Shown: piece after piece, positions 25,226-43,580 of the stretch
Numbering within the stretch: position 1 is the first letter of the stretch
Layout of the letters: each line of letters opens with the position of its first letter
DNA from: Plectrocnemia conspersa
Taxonomy: Eukaryota; Arthropoda; Insecta; Trichoptera; Polycentropodidae
Direction: 5' to 3'
Assembly: GCA_009617715.1 (NCBI GenBank)
Contig: VTFK01000244.1
Location: 248,001-312,000 of the forward strand
Length of the DNA: 64,000 bases
Program-made: the position numbers and the translations under genes
The notes under the pieces: generated by a model
Seen by the model: only the letters and a program-made list of their open reading frames with translations
Database searches by the model: none
Told to the model about the DNA's origin: nothing

Positions 25226-25401
25226 CAAGCGCACTCTCCACTGCCGATCTGTCCTTATTCCCGTTTCATTCGCCGCTATGAATACATTCGCGCTACACAT
25301 ACAATTAAATAGACAAGCGCACTCTCCGCTGCCGATCTGTCCTTATTCCCGTTTCATTCGTCGCTATGAATACATTCGCGCTACACATACAATTAAATAG
25401 A
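25226..25401. repeat. Two tandem 88-bp copies
   Basis: Copy 1 (25226-25313) and copy 2 (25314-25401) differ at two positions only (A/G and C/T). Both begin CAAGCGCACTCTCC and end with CAATTAAATAGA. The period is not a multiple of three, so the 70-codon frame spanning them is not a conserved protein. A recent local duplication is the simplest reading. Confidence 0.9.
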
Positions 25402-26984
25402 TTCTTTGAAAGTTATTCATGAGGTGTTCAATGTTTTGAACAACGCTCGTTCGCATCTAACCTATCCAATAGTTTTGGTGAGAGACAGATGTATCTAAAC
25501 TTAAGATATAAGATATATCTAAACTTAATAATTTATTGCCCATTTATATTTATAAATGTTAAAATATTTTTTAATTCACATGATCGTCCTATATTTTAAT
25601 TCTGATCGATTTATTCTGTCAGATTTTCACCGGAATTTAAGTGTCACTATGGATGTATATGAGAGTTGATATATTCAGTATCAAACCTGCACTGGAAATA
25701 AAAAACTTATCGTAAGAGTCAATTCTACACATTTTCAATATTATTTAGAGCGATTAAAATCTCAATGCTATTTTATTATTTTAGGGTAGACAATGGTAAA
25801 ACTATAGATTTTTGCGGTCAGGGCTAAAATTAAATACTGTACACATGTTAAAGTATATATATATATTTATATATAGATAAATAAAATAATAACTTTTTTG
25901 TGATAACCCCCTGAAAATGGCGCATAAGGTACGTGCCATCACTGCCCACCCCTAGTTCTATTCTGAACACGCGAAGTCTGACTTTTTTTAAATATATTTA
26001 CAAATCCTAATATAGTAAGTACTAACATTGATGATATAAATGTACTATGGAAAAATATTTTTTTATATACATAGCATTATAATATATTATATACTATACT
26101 AAACCATTCTTTAAAAATTGATTTTTTTCTTACCATCTATAAAAAAATAAATAATAATAATAAAATATAATTTAATAATAATAATAAAATAAATAATAAT
26201 AAAATATAAAAAATATATAAAGTGCTAAATTTTCATGAGGTTAAATATTTTATTTTTTAATAAGGATTGTGAAATATATTAGGGTAAAATTTACAACGCA
26301 ATAACGCGTATAATGGACTCAATAAAACTTTAAACATGCGTCATTTTACGCAACTATTAAATATTACTTGTCTTAGAAAAGAAAGCGGAATCAATACTTT
26401 GGTTAAGAACTTAGTTACGGCTATTACATTCATGTTAAAAGCAAATAATGACCTATACAATTAGTTAATTGTAAAACAGTGTAAAAATTATTAAGCAAAT
26501 GCTTAAAATAACACATAATAGACCACTGGTTTTAAGTCTATGGGTCGTTATTGCAGCAAGACATAGAATTAGCATAGTAATTATTATATTTGAATTTGTA
26601 CCAATTTGAAATCAATTTAGGTCAATCAAAACTAACTTCAGGAATGAAGTTCTTAGCAAACCTTTAACAAACATTTTCGAATTAAGCCTTTTTCAGCTTC
26701 CGTAGTACTTTTTACTCTTCAAAAGAATTTCGGATATGGCATTTAAACAAAAAATTCGAAATGACCTTTTTTTCTCTCCTCGAACAAAAATTTCCGAGAT
26801 GACTTTATACACTCGCGCAGTTAACGCCAAGGTGAACTTAATGATACTAATAAGAGAAAATAATGGAATATAACTTAACAGCTGTCTGATACACAGTGCT
26901 GCCAGCATAGACAACTCGAATTGAATTACTCTATCTAATGTCTAATTTACTTTTCCAAAAAATATATTTAACTATGTATACTCA

Positions 26985-27305
26985 ATTTGCGTTAGCACAG
27001 TCAGTTCGAGAGCTATCCATTTCATCATTATTCATAATTGAGAAAGAGTTGGCAATTTCGGGTTTACTATTAGCTCAAAAGCATACGATACGGATATACG
27101 TTCGATATACTTTTTCATTATTCCTGTTTATATTTTGAACTAATTTATAGAAATTAAAGTCGTTACTAATTTTTTTATATTTAGCAATCAATCGAAGTAA
27201 TGGTAAGTATATCGAACGTATGTCCGTATGGCGTGCTTTAAAACTATCTCTGAATAATGATGAAACGGATAGCACTTGAACTGACTGTGTTAATGCAAAT
27301 AGATT
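26985..27305. repeat. Foldback element with arms of about 100 bp
   Basis: The left arm (26985-27115: TTTCATCATTATTC, CGATATACTT) is inverted in the right arm (27205-27305; reverse complement contains GTTTCATCATTATTCAG and ACGTTCGATATACTTACC). Short frames on each strand simply read the arms. Confidence 0.65.
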
Positions 27306-28214
27306 ATAGTACAATTAGGTCAGACACGAGCAATAAAAAATACGTAAGGGAGAAGTTGCAACATAAAAAAGAATGCACAGAAGGACAAAAAATCGTCACG
27401 ATGTGGACTAGGCGTGACTAATAAAATATATACTATTCCCATATAGTACATTCTTATATTATGTAAGAAACTGGTGGAAGAAAAACAAATGAGATGTTTA
27501 AAAACGTAATTCAAAATCATATGGAAGATTGCTTGAAGAAATATTATACGATGGACAAATATAGTCAAACATGAAGTTTATAAATATGTAAGTAATTGTA
27601 TTGTACATACATAAGTATATTTAGTGTTTCATAAATTAAAGCAATAAAAAAACAACAATAAATGCCGTGCGATTAAAAATATGTTGAGAGCTACTATATG
27701 ACAGGTGTTGTGTAAATTACAATAGTGAATATTAACTAAACACTATTGACAAGGATAGAGCGAAACATTTTTTTTGCCATCGCATACTAGTGTTTTTTTT
27801 AGGTAGTGGTCCCAACATCTGTAACGGGTACAGGGTATACCCTAAATAAATTATGTATAAATAATAGGTAAGAAGCTTTATTTCTGTGATTAAAAAAGAA
27901 AAAAGTTTTCGTCCGATAAAGGTTAAAATGAGAAAAAAATATTTATAAGCCTAACTTGCGGAGAATAAAAGTCTGCTTTATTTATATACATATATATTCG
28001 TATATGATTCCAATGAGATTATTTTTTCTTATTCAAAACCAGTCCGTTATGTGACGAATCGCTAATCAGATTTGCAAAAATGCGCACACGCTCGCATTTT
28101 TTCATCGACACAGCTAAAATTTTCGCCGGAATGTTTATTATAGCGGAGCCTCGCGGCGTGTCGCGCTTTGCGCGCGCTGGTGGGGGGCTCGACGCCGCAG
28201 AGGGGGTAAACTCC

Positions 28215-28222
28215 TATAAAAG
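28215..28222 (+). promoter_or_regulatory. TATA box of the LRAT-like gene
   Basis: TATAAAAG lies in a strikingly CpG-rich pocket (about 28080-28330), 125 bases before the start codon. A start site about 30 bases downstream, near 28246-28256, would give a 5' UTR of about 90 bases. Confidence 0.6.
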
Positions 28223-28339
28223 CGGCGTCCCCACCCCGCTCGCGCCAATCGTTCGTCTGAGACGGAAAGGTGTACACGCGCTTGTGTTTAAAAAATCGCG
28301 CGCCGGTGTTTCGAAACCGTAAAAAAACTCAACAGTTCA

Positions 28340-31300
28340 ATGGAAGCTCATTTTGTAACGTGCAGAGGAGTTCCGGTGAAGCAGAAGGGCGAGAAGATCG
28401 TGCCGTCCGTGCCGCTGCCTCCGGTGCAGCCGGCCAAGGTTCACAAGAGCCTGCTGTCCAGGTTCGGCAGCCAGGCTCAGGCGTTCTTCAGCCCGAAGAA
28501 GACCAGGTTCGGCAGCTCCGTGGCCATCCACAAGCTCAGGGAGAGCAAGTGGTTCAGGCACGACGAGCAGGGAGTCCTGTGCGCCGTGCTGGAGTCCGGG
28601 TTCATCGTGGAGATCAAGGCGGATCCCGACTCCGTCGAAGTGGAAGAAGGGAAAGTGGCTCCCGACCACCACGGATACGGGGTCGCCATGTGGAAGAAAG
28701 GGAAAGGTACGTCGCATTCGATCCTTTTACTTTTCATTTTTGACGGTCCGTAAGCATTAGGACGTTGGGAGGAGTACGTACGCGGCAGACGGGTAAGTGT
28801 ACGAGCGCTCGTCGATCGTTGATCGTTGACGTTCGCGAGGTTGGCGGTAAGCGGTAAGACGGTAAGACGGTAGAATGAGCGGGCGAACATCGACGGCCTA
28901 TAAATAGAACGAGTGAGCAGTGAGCACGCCCACCGGCGCCGGCCGACGCCGTGTACTCGAGGGGACGTCGCAGACGTTTGATAGTATTAATTAACGGTCG
29001 GTTCGATCTTCACACATGCATACACACATACAAACACACAACGAGCACTTCATAGTAGTGATTCATAAATAAATCAGTCCGAAACAGATGCATCAGATTC
29101 TGATCTACTCTACAGATGGCTCTACAATATAATCGAATTAACTCGAATGTACTGCTAATTATTAGCAGCGGTAGAGGTTTCTAAATGAGCCGATTTGAAT
29201 CGTCTTTTAGCTAGGCGAGTTCTAAGAAACTTACGCTGCGATATTACGGATGATTTCAAATCGAAAGGCGTATCTCCCACTTGCGATTTCATACAATCTC
29301 GGTAAGTTATCGGTAACGAAAATGCTATATTCTAACACACGGATGGATACTAAGGTAGGTAAATATGGGAAGGAGATCGTGCTTTTCAATTTGAAAACAT
29401 CGACCAGTTTAGATGACGAAGCACGTTTTCGGACTGGTATTCTCTATTATCGATCGGTCGTTTATTTTCAATCATCTCGAGCATATTTTAGCTTTTACAA
29501 AGAAGGAGCCGCAGTAGCGTCATTACAACCGTTCCATTCCATTACACACGCACTCACACACCAAATGGTGAGGTATGAAAAAAAACTGAGGACGTATGGA
29601 AAAAAAGCAAGGTAAATAGTAATGTATCCATATGTTTGTTTACGCAGAAAAGACCAAAAATGCCGAACAGATAGAGATTTACACGCTGAACGACAAGTCC
29701 ACGCGCAAACGGGTGTTTAAGACGTCGCTAACGTCGTTCTGGAAGAAAGGAACGGTCATAAGGATCAACAACGTGGCGGATAAGCAAGAGCAGCCCAACG
29801 TCGAAAAGGATATCCGCTCGAAGGTGAGACGAGAGAGCGATGCGCGATCGGTGAATTTGATGGGATGAGATGGGATGTGAGCGGTGGTAGGTAATTTCAG
29901 AGGAGTTACCTACGAACGGCGGTCGGTCGACGAAGTCCACTTCTGATTATTATTTTAATTTTTAATTTTAATTGTATATTTTTAATTTTTAATGCTGCGC
30001 GACGCCAACGCGAGCCGCAATCGGCTCGCAGAACAATCTAGAAATCGGATGAACCGGCGGCGCCGCGAGGCGCCCCGCACACGTTAAACATAATTAATTA
30101 TTCGATTATTTTAATGTGGCGGATTTTTTTGGATCGCGTCGAAAGGAGGCAAAGTTCGCCTAAAAAGGTAAGTCTATCCACACATAAACAGACGACTTTG
30201 CCTAATTGAGGCGATCCAAAAAAACAAGTCCTAACACCGCCGTCGTTTCGTCCGATGTAAAATGTATGTATATTTTCAAAATTAAGCGGTGTTGGTATTT
30301 TTTTAGAGCGGACGACTTTATTTTATATACATATAAAATATATAATCGAGGTAAAGTAAGGGTTTTTCTTAATCGTATTAACGGGTCGTTAAATTGTATT
30401 TTTATTTAGAAGGCGTAAGTAATGGGATTTTTATCTTTTTTTTCTGTTTCGCTAGGCAGGCACTGCTGATTTTTAGACTAAACCACTGATGGGTGTAATT
30501 TTTGATTTGTTACAGCTCGATACCGTGGCTAGGAGTCGCTACGATAGAAATTGGCATAACAGTCTGCATTTTGTGCATTGGTGTCGCTACGGCGAGACTC
30601 CAGAGCAGGCTCGTACAAGACAGGTGAGAATCTTTCCGTTTTAAAAGAAATAAGTATCGCCTAAAAATGCTTCTTTTCATCATCGACCGCCGATTAAAAA
30701 TAAAAATAAGTAAAATTTGCTCATCATTTATTAACTTTTTTTGCCCGACTGTGTCATTTTTCAATGTGATATTGTTTTTTTTCTTGTCCCCCAAAAAAGC
30801 AAACTTTGGTTTCAGGTTACATGGCCGATCGTGATGTGGAACATCGTTTGATGACGATGCATCCTCAAAGAGTTGCAGCTTGCAATTACGGTGAGACACC
30901 ATTTACCTTTGAAGGTTTTGTTCGAAACTTCATTGTGTGCCGAGCGAGTCTCGGGAGTTCAAAAATCGAATTAATAAAAAAGGTCAGTCGCCGTGTCAAT
31001 TAGATCAGAGACGCGCCACGCCGGCGGCGCGCGGGTCCGATAGTTATTGCTATTTGCACGTTAGATGCAGCGGCGAAAAATATGCGCCATAATCGCAAAC
31101 GCTTCTTGGCATCTGCATTGTTGTCTACGATTTACGTAGATTTGGACGAACGCCACGTTTTGGCATCAGGGTCAGAAACAATTAAAAAACGCTCGCATTG
31201 TCAAAAATAATTTATTTATAAAAATGGGACTGGGGGCTCACCTAAATTCTATAGTTAATATTAAGCACCGACTCGATTTGTTGTCAGTACAGTGGTGCCT

Positions 31301-32937
31301 AGACTTACGAGTTTAATTCGTTCCGTGATTCGTAAATTAGATAAAAAAATAGTAAACAAAAAGCTTATTTTTATGTTTAAAAAAAATGCTTTTATTTCGA
31401 ATAACTCTGAAGTCGAGGTTCCACTATATTTTAACACTTTTCGCGATAGTCATGTTTACGCACTATAAAAAATAACTAAAATTTTAAATCGATTTATTGT
31501 CGAAAGATCATTAAAAAAATACACAATAAGCAAAAACTTTATTTAAATTGTAACTGACTTTGATTTAAAGTACATAGATTCTTAATCTAAATATTTGAGA
31601 CAACATATGGTCGTATTTGAATCGCAATACAAAAAAAGTTTCGTCCTCGTCTCCCGCTTTTAACCGATAAGCGTCGCGAAACTCCCGCGTACAAATTGTT
31701 GATAGTAAAAAAAAAATTTAAATTAGTTTGTTAAAAATATTTTAATTAAAAAATAATTAAGTAAATCAAATCAAAATCGTATCGTATGTTGGAAGCTTTA
31801 CTTTCACGCGTTTCCGATCGCAAGGCATATTTTGTTTTTCATGTGCAATAAATAAATGCTACATTGTTTTGTTTCGCGATTAGGGTTAATGAACTCCAGT
31901 AAGATTCGTTTCCGATTCTCACTGTAAATTACCGATTATCGTAAAGTATGAAATTAAGAACCGATTTTGACTAGCGCCTGTAGTTAAATGAAACTTTTTT
32001 AAAAAAAATGAAGTGTATATAATAAAAATAAGTTGTTTCAAAATGGCGGCTATTAAAAAATCGTCACATTACTAAAAAATGTTATGTAATAGGAATTAAA
32101 AAAAAACTTTTCAAATATGTTTTATTGTTGTTCTTGAAATGAGTTTGTATATTTATATGGAATATAGCGGTCGTAGCATACGCATATTTTTAGTAGTGGG
32201 TTAGATCAGTTGACGCAGACGCCGTGACCTGAATGTGGCGCTACGTGCGACTTGGAACGTAGCCCTTTTACCCTTCGTAGGTCGGTGAAATGCGCAATAC
32301 CATTTTAGTACTAAAACCAGCAGTCACGCGAAACGCATATAAAAAAATGGCGAACTTTTACTACAAATCGATCAATGCCATCTATTTATGGAACGTAAAC
32401 ATACGATTTTATTTACGATGCGATCATCAAAGTAGTCTATTTTTCGAGCGTAAATAAATGCGATTTTGTTTTTGGTGTTTTATTTTAATTACAAAGATCA
32501 AAGTCTCATCTTTTATTGACGAATAAAATAATTGCGATTTTGTTTTAGATGATTCATAAAAATAGACAATGCTGCTTTGTTTTTTAAATAATTTTAAAAA
32601 AATAAACACAAAGAAGTTTCATATAAGAAGACTCTTCAAGGGTCGCGTTGTACATAAAAATAGTCAGAAAATTAGCATGCGTGTGTTTTTACACATAGAA
32701 ATCCAAACCGAGCAATGCTGCCTCTTTAACGATTAGACTACACACTCATTGTGATTGTAATCGCATCATTTTCGCACATCTATCGCATCTTTTCTGCGTC
32801 TTAAGCTCACGGTTCTAAAAATCGCTCGTCGTTTTCAGATTAACGAGACTCTCAAGTGGGGCAACGTCGGCATGAACATGGGAGTGTTGCTCATCGCCAG
32901 CAGCCAGCAGCAGAGGCGGCATCTGCAAACCGTGTGA
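28340..32937 (+). CDS. LRAT-like (NlpC/P60 superfamily) protein, four exons
   Basis: Exons 28340-28706, 29648-29823, 30516-30623 and 32839-32937 join in frame (phases 1, 0, 0) with GT-AG borders to give 249 residues plus TGA. Exon 1 is a basic N-region, then AVLESGFIVEIKADP and PDHHGYGVAMW, plausibly the His strand of the fold. Exon 2 gives FKTSLTSFWKKGTVIRINN. Exon 3 has ARSRYDRNWHNSLHFVHWCRYGETP split around the family signature: residues 196-207 align with NCEHFVxxCRYG of lecithin:retinol acyltransferase and PLAAT enzymes. Exon 4 is a hydrophobic helix followed by a polar tail, which may anchor the protein in membrane. The nucleophile Cys is Ser197 and the next Glu is Leu198, so classical thioester acyl transfer is unlikely. 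A catalytically altered or non-enzymatic LRAT-domain role is inferred. Exons are GC-rich relative to their introns. Splice joints are read from sequence, without transcript evidence. Confidence 0.75.
29941..30120. other. GC-rich intron-2 pocket with small palindromes
   Basis: In intron 2 of the LRAT-like gene, GAGCCGCAATCGGCTC and GGCGCCGCGAGGCGCC form short perfect stems within about 90 bases of CpG-rich DNA. This could be an intronic regulatory element; no frame is visible. Confidence 0.35.
30124..30228 (+). repeat. Intronic hairpin
   Basis: TTTTTTGGATCGC and GGAGGCAAAGTTCGC (30124-30159) pair with GACGACTTTGCCT and GGCGATCCAAAAAA (30192-30228). The result is an imperfect stem of about 35 bp with a 32-base loop. 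It lies on the sense strand of intron 2 of the LRAT-like gene. It could be a small foldback or a precursor-miRNA-like hairpin; the large loop argues somewhat against the latter. Confidence 0.5.
30816..30978 (+). other. Possible alternative terminal exon of the LRAT-like gene
   Basis: A strong pyrimidine tract and TTTCAG acceptor precede 30816. Joined to exon 3 (phase 0), the frame adds VTWPIVMWNIV and stops at 30851; AATAAA follows at 30973. This would replace the exon 4 helix with a short hydrophobic tail. It is a sequence-based suggestion only. Confidence 0.3.
31290..31426. mobile_element. Tigger/pogo-type MITE in intron 3
   Basis: The left end CAGTGGTGCCTAGACTTACG and right end (reverse complement TAGTGGAACCTCGACTTCAG) are inverted, and TA flanks both sides (31288-31289, 31427-31428). 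At 137 bp it has no coding capacity. Confidence 0.75.
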
Positions 32938-33708
32938 GAGGAGGCATCACCTCTGCAGTTCTCTCTTTCGGGTACGTCTCGCCGGGACGTTTCAGTGCCT
33001 GGGGCAGCCGCCAAAACGCGCGGCTTCTCCTTACTAAATTTGTGCTTCTGTTGATGCGGGGGACCGCTCGACCGCGCTAGAGAATCGCCAGCAGAGGGAT
33101 CAATACTTTTTTTGGATAAATCGAATCGACTGATTGCGAAAGTATCGACTTCAATCAGTTTTTGATATGTCAAAAAATACGAGATTATCGATATTTTATC
33201 GCGTTATATGCGAATGTTTAAAATATATAACTTACATGACACTAAGCAATAGGTATTGTAATAACATATATCATTAATTAATACCTATGATATGCAAGTT
33301 AACGCTCGCTACTGAGAGCGGACTTGAATGTTTTTTTCTTCAAAAGGCATGTATAAAAGCTGTGATCTATTGTGATTACGATGTATTATGAGCGATGTGG
33401 TAGTTTTAAGAGTCGTTGTAACATTCCTTATCTGGTGTACTGTCGCAACTCTCCGTGTAGAGTTTAGCGGGGGTTCAGAGAGAAAGTATTCGATATTGTA
33501 TTAAGATATTTTGGCATTTAGTGACTCACAGGGTCGCAAGAGTGATAAAGGTAGTTTTAAAAACCCCATACAGTCGCCAACGATTGTTAATAAGTCATCG
33601 TCGTCGTTGAGGCGAAAAATGTTACAGTCAATAATGTGATTATGGAACATTATTATGAATATATATTAAGGTTAAGATATTTATAAAATGTGTGATTTAA
33701 TATTTTTT

Positions 33709-33714
33709 AATAAA
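33709..33714 (+). terminator. Poly(A) signal of the LRAT-like gene
   Basis: AATAAA in TTAATAAAATAAACG follows the stop codon by about 770 bases. The 3' UTR between has no competing clear AATAAA, so this is the likely end of the transcript. Confidence 0.45.
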
Positions 33715-34814
33715 ATAAACGAGTTTAATCTAAGCAATGTATTTTATTTTATCCCAAGTTTTATAATGTCTTGCAAGGATACAATATAATCTGTTCGTCT
33801 ATTACTTCATACCTTAACAATTAAGTTGCCAAAATATAATATATCGCCTTTGCTACTAAAAACGGGAATTGACAGATTCAGTGTCATTGTTGAAGAAAGA
33901 ACAGGTTATATTTTTAATAAGTCATAAGATATTTGCTTCAGATAAAAATAACATTTTTAGCAAATTTTTTATAATGTATTATATTTATATTTTAATAGTA
34001 ATCCTAATGGGCTTGGCAAGGAAAGAGTTAAGAAAGTTTCGTTTTGATTCTTGATAAATTTCTTATATCAAAATTCATAAGTTATAAAGATATAGCAATA
34101 TTTGGATACAATCGATATGATCATTTACACTTTTTTATATAAAATTAAAATTATTAATATATTTTTTATGTAAATATATAGGTCAGAATCTGTTTAACTT
34201 TTGAAAATATTTTATATCAGAGACATACATGAATTATAAAACCCAAACATGATAAAAGCAGAGCTATTTTATGTATTATAGTAAAAAGCAATATTATTTT
34301 AATCTCGAATATGGACATTTTTAGAACATATTATCAGTAAGCATATTTTTATATTTCAATGGTTAAAAATCAATAGTTATTGCCAGTTTTATACAAAATT
34401 AGTTATTAAGTTTTTAATATAAAAATACATCTGAAGAAAAGCATCGATCAGTCATAAGAAATGGTATTTTCAAATACGCACCTTTTCAGAAAGAAGTCCA
34501 TACGTGTCAAGTAAAGGTAAGCGTGTCAATGAAATGCTGTCTACTGGCTATGATTTCTGAACAGTTTTAAATTTCTTTTGTGTGCACAGATTTGTGCTTA
34601 TCATCATTTCAACTTCACATAACAAAATCACATGTTGAAGTATTTAACGTAACGTATTCATTTAATGCTTTAGCCAAAGATGTTACTAATATTATATTAA
34701 TTAAATAATTTAAAAAAATCGATATCCTAAATTCAAGGGGGGGGGGGCAAATGGTTAAGGTTACCAGATTTTGAAAATGTCAATGGACACTAAAAATAAA
34801 AATTCATTATTGTT

Positions 34815-34990
34815 GCAGGAGCTAAAAAAAGGACATTTCGGAAATTTTCCTCAAAAGAGAATAAAGAAGAACAGATTGCCGTAAAAGTTAAAAAAAGGTC
34901 ATTTCGAAAATTTTGTTTGAGGGGCATTTCTGAAATATTTTTGTGGAGGAAAAATTGCTAGGGAAACTGTAAAAAAAAGTCTTTTGAAAA
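34815..34990. repeat. Imperfect tandem repeat with AAAAAAAGGTCATTTCGAAA core
   Basis: Three divergent units of roughly 60-80 bases each start with a run of A then GG(A/T)CATTTCG. A related sequence in inverse orientation is at 26690-26800. Confidence 0.5.
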
Positions 34991-35019
34991 TGTTCATGGA
35001 GGACATCTGGTCGCTTTAT

Positions 35020-35240
35020 ATTTACAGATGATACAGCTTTACTTGCTTCACATAAATATTCAATAGTCGCATCAAAATATCTGCATTAGAGCCTAAGCAA
35101 AATCCAGAACTGGTTGAAAATATAGAGAAGTATATAATTATCCAGTAGAGTTTTACCAAACCAAAAACACACAAGAAATTGTCATTTTGGAACACCCAAG
35201 AATTTTAAGACCGACAACTCACAATGGCTACAAACTTCCA
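35020..35240 (+). pseudogene. Jockey-like LINE reverse-transcriptase fragment
   Basis: The plus-strand frame reads FTDDTALLASHKYS (the YADD active-site region), then SLSKIQNWLK after an in-frame stop, as in Jockey-clade reverse transcriptases. Stops and a frameshift break the rest. Flanking ends are not recognisable. Confidence 0.65.
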
Positions 35241-36413
35241 TACTGCCTATTTGACACAAAATTTACGCTTTGTTTTAATTTCTGTGGCACAGAAAACAAA
35301 ACCTTTTGCGTACATTCTCTTTTCAATATCCCATAAATCAAAAAATTCATGAGCAGGCAGCATGTTCATCATGCATATCATGAAAGATGAAAAATGCACA
35401 TGTGCAGATTTTTATGAACAATCTAGCACATATTTTTCTAGGAATGTGCTAAATATTCATATACCTAGAATTCAACAGTATAAAAAAGTTGAATGTATTT
35501 TTTTGTCGTGTAGTCAAGATAATAGAGAGAAGAGTACTGATAAATGTATCTTTATTTAAAGAATATAACCTAAAATGTCACTACACCACGACACTTGGGG
35601 CAAAATACTACAAATTTCAAGGAGAATTAAGAAAGGAAAAACATGCTAAAATTCAACAAAATGGTATAAAAACTTTTAAAAAGTAAAAATTTAACCGTGG
35701 TTCGCGTAAGTCTTCGAGTTTCATAAATTATAGCCAAAAATGGAAGACTATTTAGTGATGGTGATTTTGGTAAACAAATTAGTTTAGCTATGGCCTAAGA
35801 AATATATCCTAAAATAGTAAAGGATTTTGCGGCAGATTGTCTGCATTAACAAATAATCTAATAATACAAAAATAATTGAAGATATAAGAGTGAATTTGAA
35901 GGAACTACTCAAAGCAAAAATTCTCGACATCACGCATTTTTCCATTGCATTCACCATCACACGAGAGCGAAGATGCAAGTCACAACTCAGTTGTTAATTT
36001 ATATCTGCAGTGTAAATAAATCATTTGAAGCAACTGAAAAACTAGCAGTTTTAAAAAGTTTGAAAGATAGATATATTTCAATGTGTATCAGAAACCATTA
36101 ATGAATTGAAATTAAATTATAATTTATCAGCGGTTACAACGGGTTAAAATATTGGATTCATGGGTCAATATTTTGATAATAATGATACCAATTATAAACT
36201 TGAACTAAATAAATAAAATTAAAAAAAGTATATACTAAATTTTGTTATTTTAATAAAGTTGAGCAATATCTCAGCACTTCTATACAGTGATAAACTCAGT
36301 TAGCCTTGGATAAGTAATGTCATGTTTCAGAGAGTAATAACTAACCAAAGATACCGCCTCTGTCGAATTCGGAGGATAATCTTAAGATTAAATATAATTA
36401 AAAAATCACTCAC

Positions 36414-42431
<6,018 letters not shown>

Positions 42432-42559
42432 TTTAGCGAAATCTGATGATTATTAATCACTATAAAACTCGCATTAGCGTCAGATTTTACAAAACGTCAA
42501 CAATTGCCAACTTTTGTAAGGTTATGTTTTTGAAATGTCATTCTTACGATTTGGGCATA

Positions 42560-43330
42560 ACGGCGTGAAAAGTGTCCATGCTAAATGCGCAATTATTTAA
42601 TAAAATATAAATAAAGTATATTAATTACTAGTAAATATATAAATAAATATATGTACAATATATACAGTAAAAAAATAATAACGTTTGTTCATAAATATTT
42701 TTATAAATATACGGAATTCACCGATTTAAAAAGCAGAATAATAGCGTGAATATAAATTTCAGTGTTGCTAGAATAAAGAAAAGAGGAGTCAACGGTACGT
42801 ATAATTATTACGGTATATATAATTATTGAACATCATTTACTATGTTAATTAAGATATGTATAAAAAATTAAACACAATATAACAGAAAACAGTGGTATTT
42901 TTAAAATGTGCTGTTTGGGCTTGAATTTTTTTTTTTAAATATTTCTATATATGTACTATGAATGTGTAGCATTTTATTATAAATAGTGAAGTTTAAAAAA
43001 TAATAATAAATTATTTTTACAAAATATACCTTTTATAGTATTTTATTATGGTGATTTTTTATAGACATCTAGCGGCCGTTTAAAACAGTATATTATATTA
43101 AATATAACGTATAGCTGCTAGTAGAACGATAATAAATAACCGGCAATTGATTAGACATTCGATAATTATTTTTAATAAATGTGGTGAATAGAATATTTTA
43201 TAATTAAAAAAAATATTTAATAAAAAAAGTTAAGTAAATAAATATCTAGTGACAAATAAAAAATACAATAATTATATATTGTAACTAACCATATTTTTTA
43301 GCTGATATAAAAGGAAAGTTGCTATGTAGG
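42560..43330. other. AT-rich spacer upstream of DHX38
   Basis: I see no gene. The region immediately upstream of the DHX38 start (42432-42560) should hold its promoter, but I recognise no core element there. Confidence 0.3.
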
Positions 43331-43339
43331 CAAAATTAT

Positions 43340-43580
43340 TGATATAAGGGTAGTTGTGAAAATGTCCGCAGGGCGGCAACGCGCTGCCGCATAGCGGGAG
43401 TAAGTTTCCTCGCGATTCTGGTGCCCTAATACCGCCGAGTCTAAAATGTGTCTAACATGACGTAATGGACGGGTTTAACTGACAGCTGAGCTACACCTGT
43501 CAGAGGGGCTGGCGATGGCGAATAACCAGGCCCGAGTTCATTATTTCCCCCCTTTATTTTATACTCCAACTTTTATACGG
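43340..43580. promoter_or_regulatory. GC-rich pocket with paired E-boxes, candidate enhancer
   Basis: This non-coding stretch is sharply GC-richer than the surroundings. TGACAGCTG (43480-43488) and CACCTGTCA (43494-43502) are inverted, giving two E-boxes (CAGCTG and CACCTG), each with a TGACAG half (TALE-homeodomain-like). A TGACGTAATG sequence lies just upstream. The arrangement suggests a cis-regulatory element; the target gene is unknown. Confidence 0.4.

Noticed and set aside
28337..28890. Minus-strand frames of 126-137 codons and a plus-strand 157-codon frame over LRAT-like exon 1
   Set aside because: They are shadows of the GC-rich exon in other frames; only the 28340 frame splices coherently to the next three exons.
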